Made by a program: the position numbers and the translations under genes
Notes under the pieces: generated by a model
What the model was told of the DNA's origin: nothing
Seen by the model: only the letters and a program-made list of their open reading frames with translations
Databases searched by the model: none
Assembly (NCBI GenBank): GCA_028820035.1
Contig: JAPPKI010000269.1
Coordinates: 1 to 5,923 of the forward strand
Length of the DNA stretch: 5,923 nucleotides
Reading direction: 5' to 3'
Source: a bacterium
Lineage (GTDB): Bacteria; Actinomycetota; Acidimicrobiia; Acidimicrobiales; Bin134
Part shown: one piece after another, positions 1-5,923 of the stretch
Numbering within the stretch: position 1 is the first letter of the stretch
How the letters are laid out: the number at the start of each line of letters is the position of its first letter

Positions 1-548
1 ACGACGACTACGCCGCCATGGAAGAGGTGCTCACCCGGCGGCTCACCAACTACCTAAACGAGCGGGACCGCCCGGTAGAGGAGAAGGGCAAGTTCGCCTA
101 CCCGCCGCAACTACTGGTGGTGGACGGAGGCAAGGGGCAACTGGGCGTGGCCGAGCGGGTGCTTGCCGAGTTGGGCCTCGACGGGGAGATCTTCCCCGCG
201 GGACTGGCCAAGGAGTTCGAGCAGTTGTTCGTACCCGGCCGGATTGCTCCGGTGGAGATCCCGAGGCCGTCGGAGAGCCTGTACTTGCTCCAGCGCATCC
301 GGGACGAGAGTCACCGGTTTGCCAACGACTACCACCGCCAGCTCCGAGGCAAGCGGATGAACCGATCCTCGCTGGACGGCATTGCCGGCCTCGGGCCCAC
401 CCGCCGTGCCCGGCTGGTGAAAGAGATGGGCGGGGTGCGGGCGGTGGAGCGGGCCTCACTCGACGTCTTGCTGAGGCTGAGCTGGCTTCCTGATGCGGTG
501 GCCCATTCGATCTACGAGAAGCTCCACGGCCCACAAGCGGATCGGTAG
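1..548 (+). CDS. uvrC: UvrC excinuclease subunit C, C-terminal part (5' end outside window)
   Basis: UvrC makes the two incisions around a bulky DNA lesion in UvrABC nucleotide excision repair, in the cytoplasm. The reading frame enters at base 3 and gives about 181 residues before the TAG at 546-548. Counting from the Met at 18, the RNase H-like nuclease core shows LLVVDGGKGQL, whose Asp36 is a family catalytic acid. The signature LYLLQRIRDESHRFA carries the conserved catalytic-site His99, followed by YHRQLRGKRM. The C-terminal helix-hairpin-helix DNA-binding part begins at LDGIAGLGPTRR (about 119-130). The second hairpin reads LSWLPDAVA, where many UvrCs have a Pro-Gly turn. The Met at 18 is internal, because DDYAA precedes it in frame and matches the family; the N-terminal GIY-YIG and UVR domains lie upstream of the window. 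rapZ follows after 9 bases, so the two are probably cotranscribed. Family assignment is very secure. Confidence 0.96.
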   Translation, partial: DDYAAMEEVLTRRLTNYLNERDRPVEEKGKFAYPPQLLVVDGGKGQLGVAERVLAELGLDGEIFPAGLAKEFEQLFVPGRIAPVEIPRPSESLYLLQRIRDESHRFANDYHRQLRGKRMNRSSLDGIAGLGPTRRARLVKEMGGVRAVERASLDVLLRLSWLPDAVAHSIYEKLHGPQADR

Positions 549-557
549 CCTGAGGTC

Positions 558-1430
558 GTGGCCGAGTTCGTTGTGATCACCGGGATGTCGGGAGCGGGCC
601 GATCGCAGGCCGCCAATCACTTTGAAGACTTGGGCTGGTATGTGGTGGACAACCTGCCCCCCGCACTGGTGCCCAAGGTTCAAGAGTTTGCCGATGCCCT
701 CGACAGCGGCATCTCCCGAGTGGGCCTGGTGCTGGGGCTGAACCTCTACTACGAGGATGTCGCCCCCGCACTGGTCGAGCTCAAGGAATCAGCTCAAGGG
801 TCGGTGCGCATCCTCTTTCTCGACGCTTCAACTCCGGAGCTGGTGAAAAGATTCGAGAGCACCAAGCGTCGGCATCCGTTCTCCAGCGTCCCGCCGATGG
901 GTGTGTCCGACGCCATCGAGGCCGAGCGGGAGGCTCTGGTCAACTTGCGCAGCCAGGCCGACGTGGTGGTGGACACCTCCGAATACAGCATCTACCAGCT
1001 CAACCACTTCATCGACGAGGTATTCGAACTGGACGCCGGACCGGATTCGATGACCACCCGGATCATGTCGTTCGGCTTCAAGCACGGCATCCCGCTCGAC
1101 GCCGACCTGGTGTTGGATTGCCGTTTCCTGCCCAATCCCCACTGGGTGGAGGAGCTTCGCCCGCTCACCGGTCAAGACGAGGCAGTGAGAGACTTCCTGC
1201 TCAACGGCCAGCCCATGGCTGAGACCTTCCTGCAAAAGACCGAGGACCTGTTGACAATGTTGGTACCGGCCTATGTGCGGGAGGGCAAGTCGTATCTCAC
1301 TATCGCCTTCGGGTGCACCGGAGGCCACCACCGCTCAGTTTTTGTGGCTGAAGACATCAACCGCCGACTCATCGTGAACGCAGATCTCGGCGTCCGCCCC
1401 CTCGTCGTCCACCGAGACATCGACAAATAG
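558..1430 (+). CDS. rapZ: RapZ/YvcJ-family RNase adapter, P-loop nucleotide-binding protein
   Basis: A 290-residue protein, the normal length for this family. The N-terminal P-loop is GMSGAGRS (residues 9-16); Arg in place of the usual Walker A Lys is common in actinobacterial members. It is followed by the signature LGWYVVDNLPP (25-35). The middle of the protein has SFGFKHGIPLDADLV and DCRFLPNPHW (171-196), and the C-terminal domain has CTGGHHRSV (253-261), all diagnostic. In E. coli RapZ binds the GlmZ/GlmY small RNAs and RNase E to control glucosamine-6-phosphate synthase. In Gram-positive relatives (YvcJ) an ATP/GTP-binding role is known but the target is less clear, so I do not transfer the E. 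coli function. GTG at 558 is chosen because family homology begins at the next residues. A weak TGAGG lies only 2 bases upstream, so coupling to uvrC translation is plausible. The usual next gene (yvcK) is absent. Confidence 0.95.
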   Translation: MAEFVVITGMSGAGRSQAANHFEDLGWYVVDNLPPALVPKVQEFADALDSGISRVGLVLGLNLYYEDVAPALVELKESAQGSVRILFLDASTPELVKRFESTKRRHPFSSVPPMGVSDAIEAEREALVNLRSQADVVVDTSEYSIYQLNHFIDEVFELDAGPDSMTTRIMSFGFKHGIPLDADLVLDCRFLPNPHWVEELRPLTGQDEAVRDFLLNGQPMAETFLQKTEDLLTMLVPAYVREGKSYLTIAFGCTGGHHRSVFVAEDINRRLIVNADLGVRPLVVHRDIDK

Positions 1431-1454
1431 CCCGGAGAGGCAGCAGCACCGGGT
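1431..1454. terminator. Short inverted repeat between convergent genes, possible weak bidirectional terminator
   Basis: Only 24 bases separate the rapZ stop from the stop of the opposing dehydrogenase gene. CCCGG (1431-1435) and CCGGG (1449-1453) can pair around a 13-base loop; one G-T and one A-T pair could extend the stem. There is no T-run on either strand, so this is not a classical intrinsic terminator. The convergent position is the main reason to suspect it. Confidence 0.25.
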
Positions 1455-2459
1455 TCAGGTGGCGTCCCCGTTCCCATATTTCGCCACTATTGCTTCACTG
1501 GCCTCCCACAGCCGGGCCCCGTTTTCGGGGTCGGCGGCGCTGTCTGAAACCGCCTTGCGGTTCATCAGATGGAGATACATCCCGGTGGATGCTCCTGCCT
1601 CAGGAGCGCAGCAGAGGTAGATGATCGGTGCGATGGCCTTCTCGGGGGATCGGAAGAACAGCCGAAGGGCCGGGTTGACGATCGGCTTCAGCAGCGCCGG
1701 CGCATCTCGGGCGATTTTGGTGGACACGCCGCCTGGGCACAGCGCATGCACGGCCACCTCCGGGTTCTCGTGCGGGTTCAGGCGGCGTGACAGCTCGGTG
1801 GCATAGGTGCTCAACACCAGCTTGCTGAGCCCGTAATGCCGCATGCTCTCCTTGATCCCGTATTCGGCGTATCCGCCGAGGTTGTTGAATTCGATTGCCT
1901 CATAGGAACGGTGCGATTCCGATGAGACGAACACGATTCTCGGTAGTTCTTCGCCGGGCCCCGCGGCGCGGATGACGCCGTCCTTCAGCCATCGGTCGAT
2001 CATCACCCGCTTGGACAGGAAGTGAACGGCGAACATGGTGTCGTACCCCTGAGGGGTCTCCCTCGCAGTGGGCGTCATCAGGCCGGCGTTCATGAGTGCG
2101 ATGTCGATCCGGGTGTCCCTCCGTTGCAACTCGTCGCAGCAGCGACGCACCGAGCTGACATCGGCCAGGTCCACCTCCACCATCTCCACGGTCTCCGAAC
2201 CCGACGCCTCCTTGATCTCATCGCAGGTCTCGTTGTGACCGGGGCGGCAGGCCAAGATCATGTTGCCGCCTCGCCGAGCCAGTTCGATGGCCGCCGCCCG
2301 CCCCAACCCGCTGTTGGCCCCGGTCACCAGACACGTCTTGCCGTCGATTCGCACGCTGTCGGGAACCGGTTCCACATCGGGGGTCCTCAGATTGCGGAAG
2401 TCGCGAACCGCCCCGGTGATCGCGTTGACCACGGTGCGTTTCTTTGGTGCTTGGCTCAT
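1455..2459 (-). CDS. Short-chain dehydrogenase/reductase (retinol-dehydrogenase-like), probably NADP(H)-dependent
   Basis: A single-domain Rossmann-fold oxidoreductase that should interconvert an alcohol and a carbonyl group using a nicotinamide cofactor. Numbering from an in-frame TTG at 2465 (336 residues), it shows the cofactor loop TGANSGLG (48-55). Arg74 sits at the end of the second strand, favouring NADP(H). VDL (98-100) carries the adenine-site Asp, followed by NAG (126-128), VSS with probable catalytic Ser182, the catalytic YGLSK (Tyr211, Lys215) and PGG (244-246). The TGANSGLG form and the roughly 335-residue length, with about 40 residues before the Rossmann core and a C-terminal tail, resemble the retinol dehydrogenase/protochlorophyllide reductase branch more than 250-residue classical SDRs. 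ATG 2459 (protein MSQAPKK) is used here. TTG 2465 is a real alternative because a weak GAAG (2474-2477) lies 8 bases before it but 14 before the ATG. The gene is last in the minus-strand block. The substrate cannot be read from the sequence. Confidence 0.92.
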   Translation of the reverse strand: MSQAPKKRTVVNAITGAVRDFRNLRTPDVEPVPDSVRIDGKTCLVTGANSGLGRAAAIELARRGGNMILACRPGHNETCDEIKEASGSETVEMVEVDLADVSSVRRCCDELQRRDTRIDIALMNAGLMTPTARETPQGYDTMFAVHFLSKRVMIDRWLKDGVIRAAGPGEELPRIVFVSSESHRSYEAIEFNNLGGYAEYGIKESMRHYGLSKLVLSTYATELSRRLNPHENPEVAVHALCPGGVSTKIARDAPALLKPIVNPALRLFFRSPEKAIAPIIYLCCAPEAGASTGMYLHLMNRKAVSDSAADPENGARLWEASEAIVAKYGNGDAT

Positions 2460-2516
2460 GGCCAACGGTACATCTTCGCTCGACGGCCGCTTCGCGCCAG
2501 TTAAACCTTGCTTGGC
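2460..2516 (-). other. Intergenic spacer inside the minus-strand block
   Basis: These 57 bases lie between the sulfotransferase stop and the dehydrogenase start. I see no hairpin followed by T's and no convincing promoter, so readthrough is the simplest assumption. Its only visible signal is a weak purine-rich GAAG (2474-2477, minus strand) that could serve as ribosome binding site. GGCCAA (2460-2465) and TTGGCC (2512-2517) at its two ends are complementary but far apart and probably coincidental. Confidence 0.4.
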
Positions 2517-3758
2517 CTATTCGAATGGAATCGCATAGGCCTCACGGTAGGCCGCGAAGGTCTCGTTTATGACCGGCTCGCTCAGCCCGAAGTGTTCGAG
2601 TCGGTAGTGGTGTTTTCCGAATCGGTTCTGGGGGTTCGCGGCCACGTAATGCTCGGCCAGCGCCGTGGCCTCGTCGTTGAAGTCGATTCCCGCCACCTCG
2701 TAGATCCGTTGGAGCTGGGCAATTGGATCGCGCACTAAGTCGTAGTAGGAGACATCGACGAATCGACCCACCGGTGATTCGGCTCGGGTCCTCATGGCCC
2801 ACTCAACCATCCGGTGCGTCTTGTGGCACCAGTGCCGCCCGATCTCTGTGGGGTCCACCTCATCGCTGAACATGCCCCGGCCGTGGGCCACCATGCTGCA
2901 AAAGGAGGCGACGGCGATGCGGGGATCGCGGTGGGTCTGCACCACCGTGGCGCCATCGAACACCTTGAGGAAGACGTCCAGGTACTCCAAGTGGTGCGGG
3001 GTCTTGAGCACCCAGGCGCGGGCCGGTCGCGGCCAGGTAAGCACCTTCAGGACCCGGCGAAAGTACTGGTAGGTCGCTGTATGGTCTTGTTCTGCCAGCC
3101 AGCGGGAATAGCTCGGCACGTGCAAGATGGCTTCGGCTGACTGGCTCATGAAATTGAGATCGAGGAGCAGCACGTCTTCTTCGGGCTGCTCGCGGTCGAT
3201 GGGATGGACCGCCATGAAGTCGGGGGCCAAGTAGGAGATCATCCGCTCGGCCAGCACCGCCCTCCTCTTGCGAGATCGCTCGGCGCGCTCGGCAGTTTTA
3301 GCCGCCGTCACAGGCAACAGCGCTTCATTGCCGGAGATGCCACGGATTTCCGGGTTGGAATACAGCAGGCGGTGCAGCAGTGTGGTCCCGGTGCGCTGCA
3401 AGCCGGTGATCATGATGATGGTGCCGAGGTCGATGTCGTCGATCTCAGGATGCCGCTTGAGCAGGTCTTGGATCCGCAAGCGCTGAACCAGTGCGCTGGC
3501 CAGCCTCGATTTCTGGACAATTAGACCGGTTGGAGTCAGTCGAGCTTCGTCGTTGATCGAATTCACTAGCACTTGCAACGCCTCCAAGTGCCCGTCGTCA
3601 CCGAAGTCGGAGAGCCCGGTTTTGCGCGTTGCGTGCTTGACGAGTTTGTTGACCTCTAGGCGGCCAGGGAGTCCGAGGCGCTGGCTGGCACGACCGAGCC
3701 GATTGACGGCCCGGATGGGGACCGGCCGATAGGGATTCTCGTAGTCGGTGGACGTCAA
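2517..3758 (-). CDS. Sulfotransferase family protein (PAPS-dependent, Sulfotransfer_3-like)
   Basis: Predicted to transfer a sulfuryl group from PAPS (3'-phosphoadenylyl sulfate) to a hydroxyl or amine of a small molecule or lipid. Of its 413 residues, the first ~110 are a helical N-terminal region. The core then begins with the 5'-phosphosulfate loop ITGLQRTGTTLLHRLL (117-132), the P-loop equivalent of this fold. WVLKTPHHLEYL (249-260) is the usual substrate-side motif. QTHRDPRIAVAS (274-285), with Arg278 and Ser285, matches the 3'-phosphate-binding region. SYYDL (337-341) and the C-terminal NRFGKHHYRLEHFGLS (378-393) are typical of bacterial and mycobacterial members. There is no signal peptide or membrane segment, so it is cytosolic. 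The TTG start at 3758 is supported by GGGA 8 bases upstream and by the lack of an in-frame Met before residue 116. It begins 4 bases after the DUF1214 stop, implying translational coupling. The acceptor substrate is unknown. Confidence 0.93.
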   Translation of the reverse strand: MTSTDYENPYRPVPIRAVNRLGRASQRLGLPGRLEVNKLVKHATRKTGLSDFGDDGHLEALQVLVNSINDEARLTPTGLIVQKSRLASALVQRLRIQDLLKRHPEIDDIDLGTIIMITGLQRTGTTLLHRLLYSNPEIRGISGNEALLPVTAAKTAERAERSRKRRAVLAERMISYLAPDFMAVHPIDREQPEEDVLLLDLNFMSQSAEAILHVPSYSRWLAEQDHTATYQYFRRVLKVLTWPRPARAWVLKTPHHLEYLDVFLKVFDGATVVQTHRDPRIAVASFCSMVAHGRGMFSDEVDPTEIGRHWCHKTHRMVEWAMRTRAESPVGRFVDVSYYDLVRDPIAQLQRIYEVAGIDFNDEATALAEHYVAANPQNRFGKHHYRLEHFGLSEPVINETFAAYREAYAIPFE

Positions 3759-3762
3759 GCCG

Positions 3763-4947
3763 CTAGTCCCGCAAGCTGCTCAACGGCACCACCCGGCACT
3801 GCGGCTGGGGAGTCTCGGCGGCCCGCACCCATCGGAACGACATGGTGCCGAGCGAGTGGCCTGCGGTTTCGATCCAGTTGGGCAGGCCGGGATCCTCATG
3901 GGCCACGATCAGGCGCACCGACCCATCGGCTTCGTAGTGGGCCAGATGGCTGTTGGTGTGGATCGTGAAGTGGCGATAGTCCAGCGATTCCATCCAGTAG
4001 TTGCTGAGCTGGAAATTCCAATACTCGCATTCCGGGGGAGTGGCCTCGATCACCAGCGCCTGGTCGGGTCCCAGGGCCCAGTGGCTGTGGTAGTAGGTGA
4101 TGTTGGGATCGCCCCCGGCATTCAGCGACACGTCTGGGTCGAACTGCGGAAGCTCGTTGCTGTGCTTGGAGAAATCACGGGCCCACTTGGTGAACAGCAA
4201 CGGAGCGCCCATCACCAGCGCCCCCACGTTCTTCAACCCGTCATCCAAAGCCTTTGGCGTCAGGTGTGAGGGTTGGCGCTCTTCGGGGGCGCAGTTGATG
4301 CGCTCGATGGACAGCTCGGCGGGGATCTCCGCTTTGCGGTCGGCAAAGGTCTGACGCACCACCAGGGTGCCGGTCTCGGGGGTCATCGGCAGCCAGTTGC
4401 CCTCCTGGGGGGTGCTGCTCAGGATCAGCTCGAAACACCCGTCGGCGTCCATCTCGATCTGATCGGCTTCGATGTGCCCTGTTGGGGGCAGGCCGCCCCC
4501 TTGGCCGTAGTTGCCTGATTGGGTTCCGATGCTCAGGTAGGCGATGTTGTTGCGCCTTCCGGCGATCTTGTAGTCGTAGCTCCCGTCCAACGCCGCGGTG
4601 TAGTAGTAGTTGTCGGGATTGTCGGCGCCCAGCTTGGTGGTCTCGTTGGCCACCCGGTGCATCACCGGTGCCTTGGGGTCGGCATGCTCGATGAACGCCA
4701 TCAGCCCGGCCCGGGCGAGTCGGCTCAAGTGCCGGTAGCCCTCCGCCTGGTTGAACGGATCGCGCGGCGCGCCGGGGAAGTTCATCGCCGCCCCCGCCGC
4801 CTTCAAGGAATCGCAAAACTCCTCCCAGGCTTTGCCGCTCACTACCCGCTGTTCGGCCACATCGTCGAGCGTCTTGCCCCGCATCTTCCGGACCAGAAGG
4901 GAGATTCGTCGAAAGGCACCGAGCACTCGAATAGCAAGCCGTCGCAT
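3763..4947 (-). CDS. DUF1214 domain-containing protein
   Basis: A 394-residue protein of unknown biochemical function. The conserved C-terminal DUF1214 region runs from about residue 280 to 390. It carries CEYWNFQLSNYWMESLDYR, a run of His and Asn (HFTIHTNSHLAHY), DGSVRLIVAHEDPGLPNW, the GHSLGTMSFRW motif and a Pro-rich end. The middle (about 110-240) is predicted beta-rich (NNIAYLSIGTQSGNYGQGG, then the ELILSS and TLVVRQTF strands). There is no Cys/His metal cluster or nucleotide loop. The first ~25 residues are very basic and could form an amphipathic helix (Arg2, 3, 7, 13, 14, 20, 23; Lys21, 25) but are too polar for a signal peptide or membrane span. ATG 4947 lacks a good ribosome binding site; Met22 is an internal alternative, and recognisable homology (KAWEEFCDSLKAAG) starts near residue 39. 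It is first in the three-gene block. DUF1214 genes often neighbour sulfotransferases and dehydrogenases in actinomycetes (my recollection), which suggests a role in the same pathway. Confidence 0.9.
   Translation of the reverse strand: MRRLAIRVLGAFRRISLLVRKMRGKTLDDVAEQRVVSGKAWEEFCDSLKAAGAAMNFPGAPRDPFNQAEGYRHLSRLARAGLMAFIEHADPKAPVMHRVANETTKLGADNPDNYYYTAALDGSYDYKIAGRRNNIAYLSIGTQSGNYGQGGGLPPTGHIEADQIEMDADGCFELILSSTPQEGNWLPMTPETGTLVVRQTFADRKAEIPAELSIERINCAPEERQPSHLTPKALDDGLKNVGALVMGAPLLFTKWARDFSKHSNELPQFDPDVSLNAGGDPNITYYHSHWALGPDQALVIEATPPECEYWNFQLSNYWMESLDYRHFTIHTNSHLAHYEADGSVRLIVAHEDPGLPNWIETAGHSLGTMSFRWVRAAETPQPQCRVVPLSSLRD
3767..3770 (-). promoter_or_regulatory. Ribosome binding site supporting the TTG start of the sulfotransferase
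   Basis: On the minus strand GGGA is followed by 8 bases and then TTG at 3758-3756. It lies inside the last codons of the upstream DUF1214 gene, whose TAG (3765-3763) falls in the spacer. This arrangement suits ribosomes that finish the first gene and restart on the second. Confidence 0.5.
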
Positions 4948-5027
4948 GGCGAATGTCTAGTGACGGCTTCGGCTTGGCGGCAACATGGGTCCGGCACACC
5001 GCGGTGTTGTTGAACCATGATGGTCCG
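4948..5027. promoter_or_regulatory. Divergent promoter region between the DUF1214 block and the LLM oxidoreductase
   Basis: These 80 bases must hold the start signals for both directions. Neither gene has a usable ribosome binding site. Each has a weak -10-like hexamer 6 bases before its start codon: minus-strand TAGACA before ATG 4947, with a weak TTGCCG 18 bases further upstream, and plus-strand CATGAT (5016-5021) before GTG 5028. That spacing would fit leaderless mRNAs, common in actinomycetes, but the hexamers are poor matches and are only candidates. The region also contains the dyad at 4981-5022. Confidence 0.5.
4981..5022. promoter_or_regulatory. Extended dyad-symmetric site, candidate operator
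   Basis: The core ACACCGCGGTGT (4996-5007) is a perfect 12-base palindrome. Around the same centre (between 5001 and 5002), CAACATGGGTC (4981-4991) and GAACCATGATG (5012-5022) are complementary at 9 of 11 positions, separated from the core by 4 unpaired bases on each side. In all, 15 of 21 base pairs are symmetric. It ends 5 bases before the LLM GTG and lies 33 bases from the DUF1214 ATG, where a dimeric repressor (for example TetR-type) could block both directions. No regulator gene is in the window, so the protein that would bind is unknown. Confidence 0.5.
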
Positions 5028-5923
5028 GTGAGATTCGGCCTGCTCCTGACCTCGGTTCACGGCCGGTCGGTGCCCGCGCGCCAGCAGATCGCCGAGCACC
5101 ACGAGTTGATCTCTGTGGCCGTGGATCATGGGTTCGACCTAGTGGTGGCAGGCCAGCATTTCGCAGCCCCGACGTTGCGCTACCTCCAGCCCATCCCGTA
5201 TCTGACCTCGATCGCCATGCGATTCCCGTCGGTCAGCGTCGCCACCGGCATCCTGCTGCTGCCCCTGCACCATCCCCTCACCATCGCCGAGGAAATGGCC
5301 ACCATGGACGCGGTGATCGGCGGGCGGGCGATCATGGGCGTGGGCATCGGCTACAGCCAAGACGAGTTCGACGCCTTTGGCGTCGACCGCACCACCCGAA
5401 CCGAGCGGTTCGAGGAGGCGGTGGAGATCATCCGGGCATTGTGGACCGGCCAGCCCATGACCCACCAGGGCCGGTTCTTCCGGCTCGACAGCGTGGAGGT
5501 GTCCACGCTTCCCGTCCAAGAGCCCCATCCTCCGATATGGGTCGGGGCCCAGGTGGAGGTATCGGTGCGGCGGGCCGCCCGGGTGGGCGACGCCTGGTAC
5601 GCCGCGCCGTTCCCCACCCACCGAGAACTCATCAACCTCTACCAGGCCTATCTGGAGGAGCGAGCGGCCCACGGCAACCGGGCGCGGGCCGCCATCCCGG
5701 TGCGCCGGGAGGTCTACATCGCCGACGGCCCCGCAGAAGCCGAAGCGGCAGTGGCCGCGGGAGCATCGTCGCGCTATGGCACGTATCGCTCGTGGGGGCT
5801 TGACGTTGACGACGGCATTGGCAAAAGCGATTGGCTGGACAACCGCTTTGTGCTCGGCAGCCCATCCGATGTGGCGGAGGGGCTCTCTCAGCTCATGGCC
5901 CAGGTGGAGCACTCCCACTTCGT
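5028..5923 (+). CDS. LLM-class flavin-dependent oxidoreductase (luciferase-like), 3' end outside window
   Basis: A TIM-barrel flavin enzyme of the bacterial luciferase-like superfamily; it would use FMN or, as often in actinomycetes, cofactor F420 to oxidise, reduce or monooxygenate an organic substrate. The 298 residues visible are open to the window edge with no stop. They begin MRFGLLLTS, then DHGFDLVVAGQHF (33-45), a typical first-barrel segment. TGILLLPLHHPLTIAEEMATMD (73-94), GGRAIMGVGIGYSQDEFDAFGV (98-119) and RTERFEEAVEIIRALWTG (124-141) are hallmark motifs. HPPIWVGA (167-174) and FVLGSPSDVAEGLSQL (274-289) complete the pattern. The family is usually 300-370 residues long, so only a short tail is probably missing. 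GTG 5028 is chosen because homology starts at the next codon; TTG 5010 is in frame but adds six unrelated residues. Transcribed away from the DUF1214 block, it probably shares its control region. F420 versus FMN cannot be decided here. Confidence 0.93.
   Translation, partial: MRFGLLLTSVHGRSVPARQQIAEHHELISVAVDHGFDLVVAGQHFAAPTLRYLQPIPYLTSIAMRFPSVSVATGILLLPLHHPLTIAEEMATMDAVIGGRAIMGVGIGYSQDEFDAFGVDRTTRTERFEEAVEIIRALWTGQPMTHQGRFFRLDSVEVSTLPVQEPHPPIWVGAQVEVSVRRAARVGDAWYAAPFPTHRELINLYQAYLEERAAHGNRARAAIPVRREVYIADGPAEAEAAVAAGASSRYGTYRSWGLDVDDGIGKSDWLDNRFVLGSPSDVAEGLSQLMAQVEHSHF

Noticed and set aside
43..534. Minus-strand open frame of 163 codons opposite uvrC
   Set aside because: Its Ser/Pro/Arg/Gly-rich composition is that of a shadow frame, and UvrC on the other strand is unambiguous.
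582..605. Arg replacing Lys in the RapZ Walker A motif as a sign of lost nucleotide binding
   Set aside because: GAGRS is, to my knowledge, the common form in actinobacterial RapZ proteins, so it is not a defect.
2460..2517. GGCCAA and TTGGCC at the two ends of the sulfotransferase-SDR spacer as a hairpin or insertion scar
   Set aside because: Only six bases long with more than 45 bases between them, and one arm overlaps a stop codon. Chance is the better explanation in GC-rich DNA.
4984..5019. KstR- or KstR2-type operator
   Set aside because: The cholesterol parallel made this worth testing, but the palindrome core is ACACC-GC-GGTGT and lacks the AAC-N2-GTT or CAAG-N2-CTTG half-sites I remember for those regulators.
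5017..5031. Four-codon upstream frame (ATG ATG GTC CGG TGA) overlapping the LLM GTG
   Set aside because: It could in principle couple translation, but it has no ribosome binding site, and such tiny frames occur often by chance.
5139..5918. Long minus-strand open frame (259 codons) opposite the LLM gene
   Set aside because: The plus strand encodes a clear LLM oxidoreductase with family motifs along its whole length. The minus-strand frame is low-complexity Gly/Arg/His-rich and matches nothing I recognise; such antisense frames are expected in GC-rich DNA.

Overview
The window is GC-rich, gene-dense bacterial DNA. It holds six protein genes, two of them cut by the window edges, and I see no RNA gene, insertion sequence, CRISPR array or prophage. 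The pairing of uvrC with an actinobacterial-type rapZ (Walker A ending in Arg-Ser), the GTG and TTG starts, and an LLM oxidoreductase of the kind that often uses F420 all point to an actinomycete. An environmental, Acidimicrobiia-like lineage is my guess; the sequence shown does not prove it.

Layout. On the plus strand, positions 1-548 hold the C-terminal part of UvrC (excision-repair endonuclease). RapZ (P-loop nucleotide-binding protein) follows at 558-1430 after a 9-base gap. RapZ then meets a minus-strand block tail to tail, with 24 bases between the stop codons. Read in its own direction, that block is a DUF1214 protein (4947 to 3763), a PAPS-type sulfotransferase (3758 to 2517) and a short-chain dehydrogenase/reductase (about 2459 to 1455). 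The first two are separated by 4 bases and the last two by about 57, so one transcript is likely. An 80-base divergent gap (4948-5027) then leads to a plus-strand LLM-class flavin-dependent oxidoreductase that starts at GTG 5028 and runs off the end.

How the genes may work together. uvrC-rapZ is a housekeeping remnant of the usual actinobacterial uvrC-rapZ-yvcK-whiA order, which is interrupted here directly after rapZ. The minus-strand block and the LLM gene look like accessory metabolism: two redox enzymes, a sulfotransferase and a DUF1214 protein, plausibly acting on a hydrophobic or steroid/lipid-like substrate. From memory, M. tuberculosis has a similar trio (Rv3531c-Rv3530c-Rv3529c) in the KstR-controlled cholesterol region. 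The substrate here is unknown.

The most striking non-coding signal is an extended dyad at 4981-5022, inside the divergent gap. It has a perfect 12-base palindromic core and imperfect outer arms, and is a good candidate for the operator controlling both directions.
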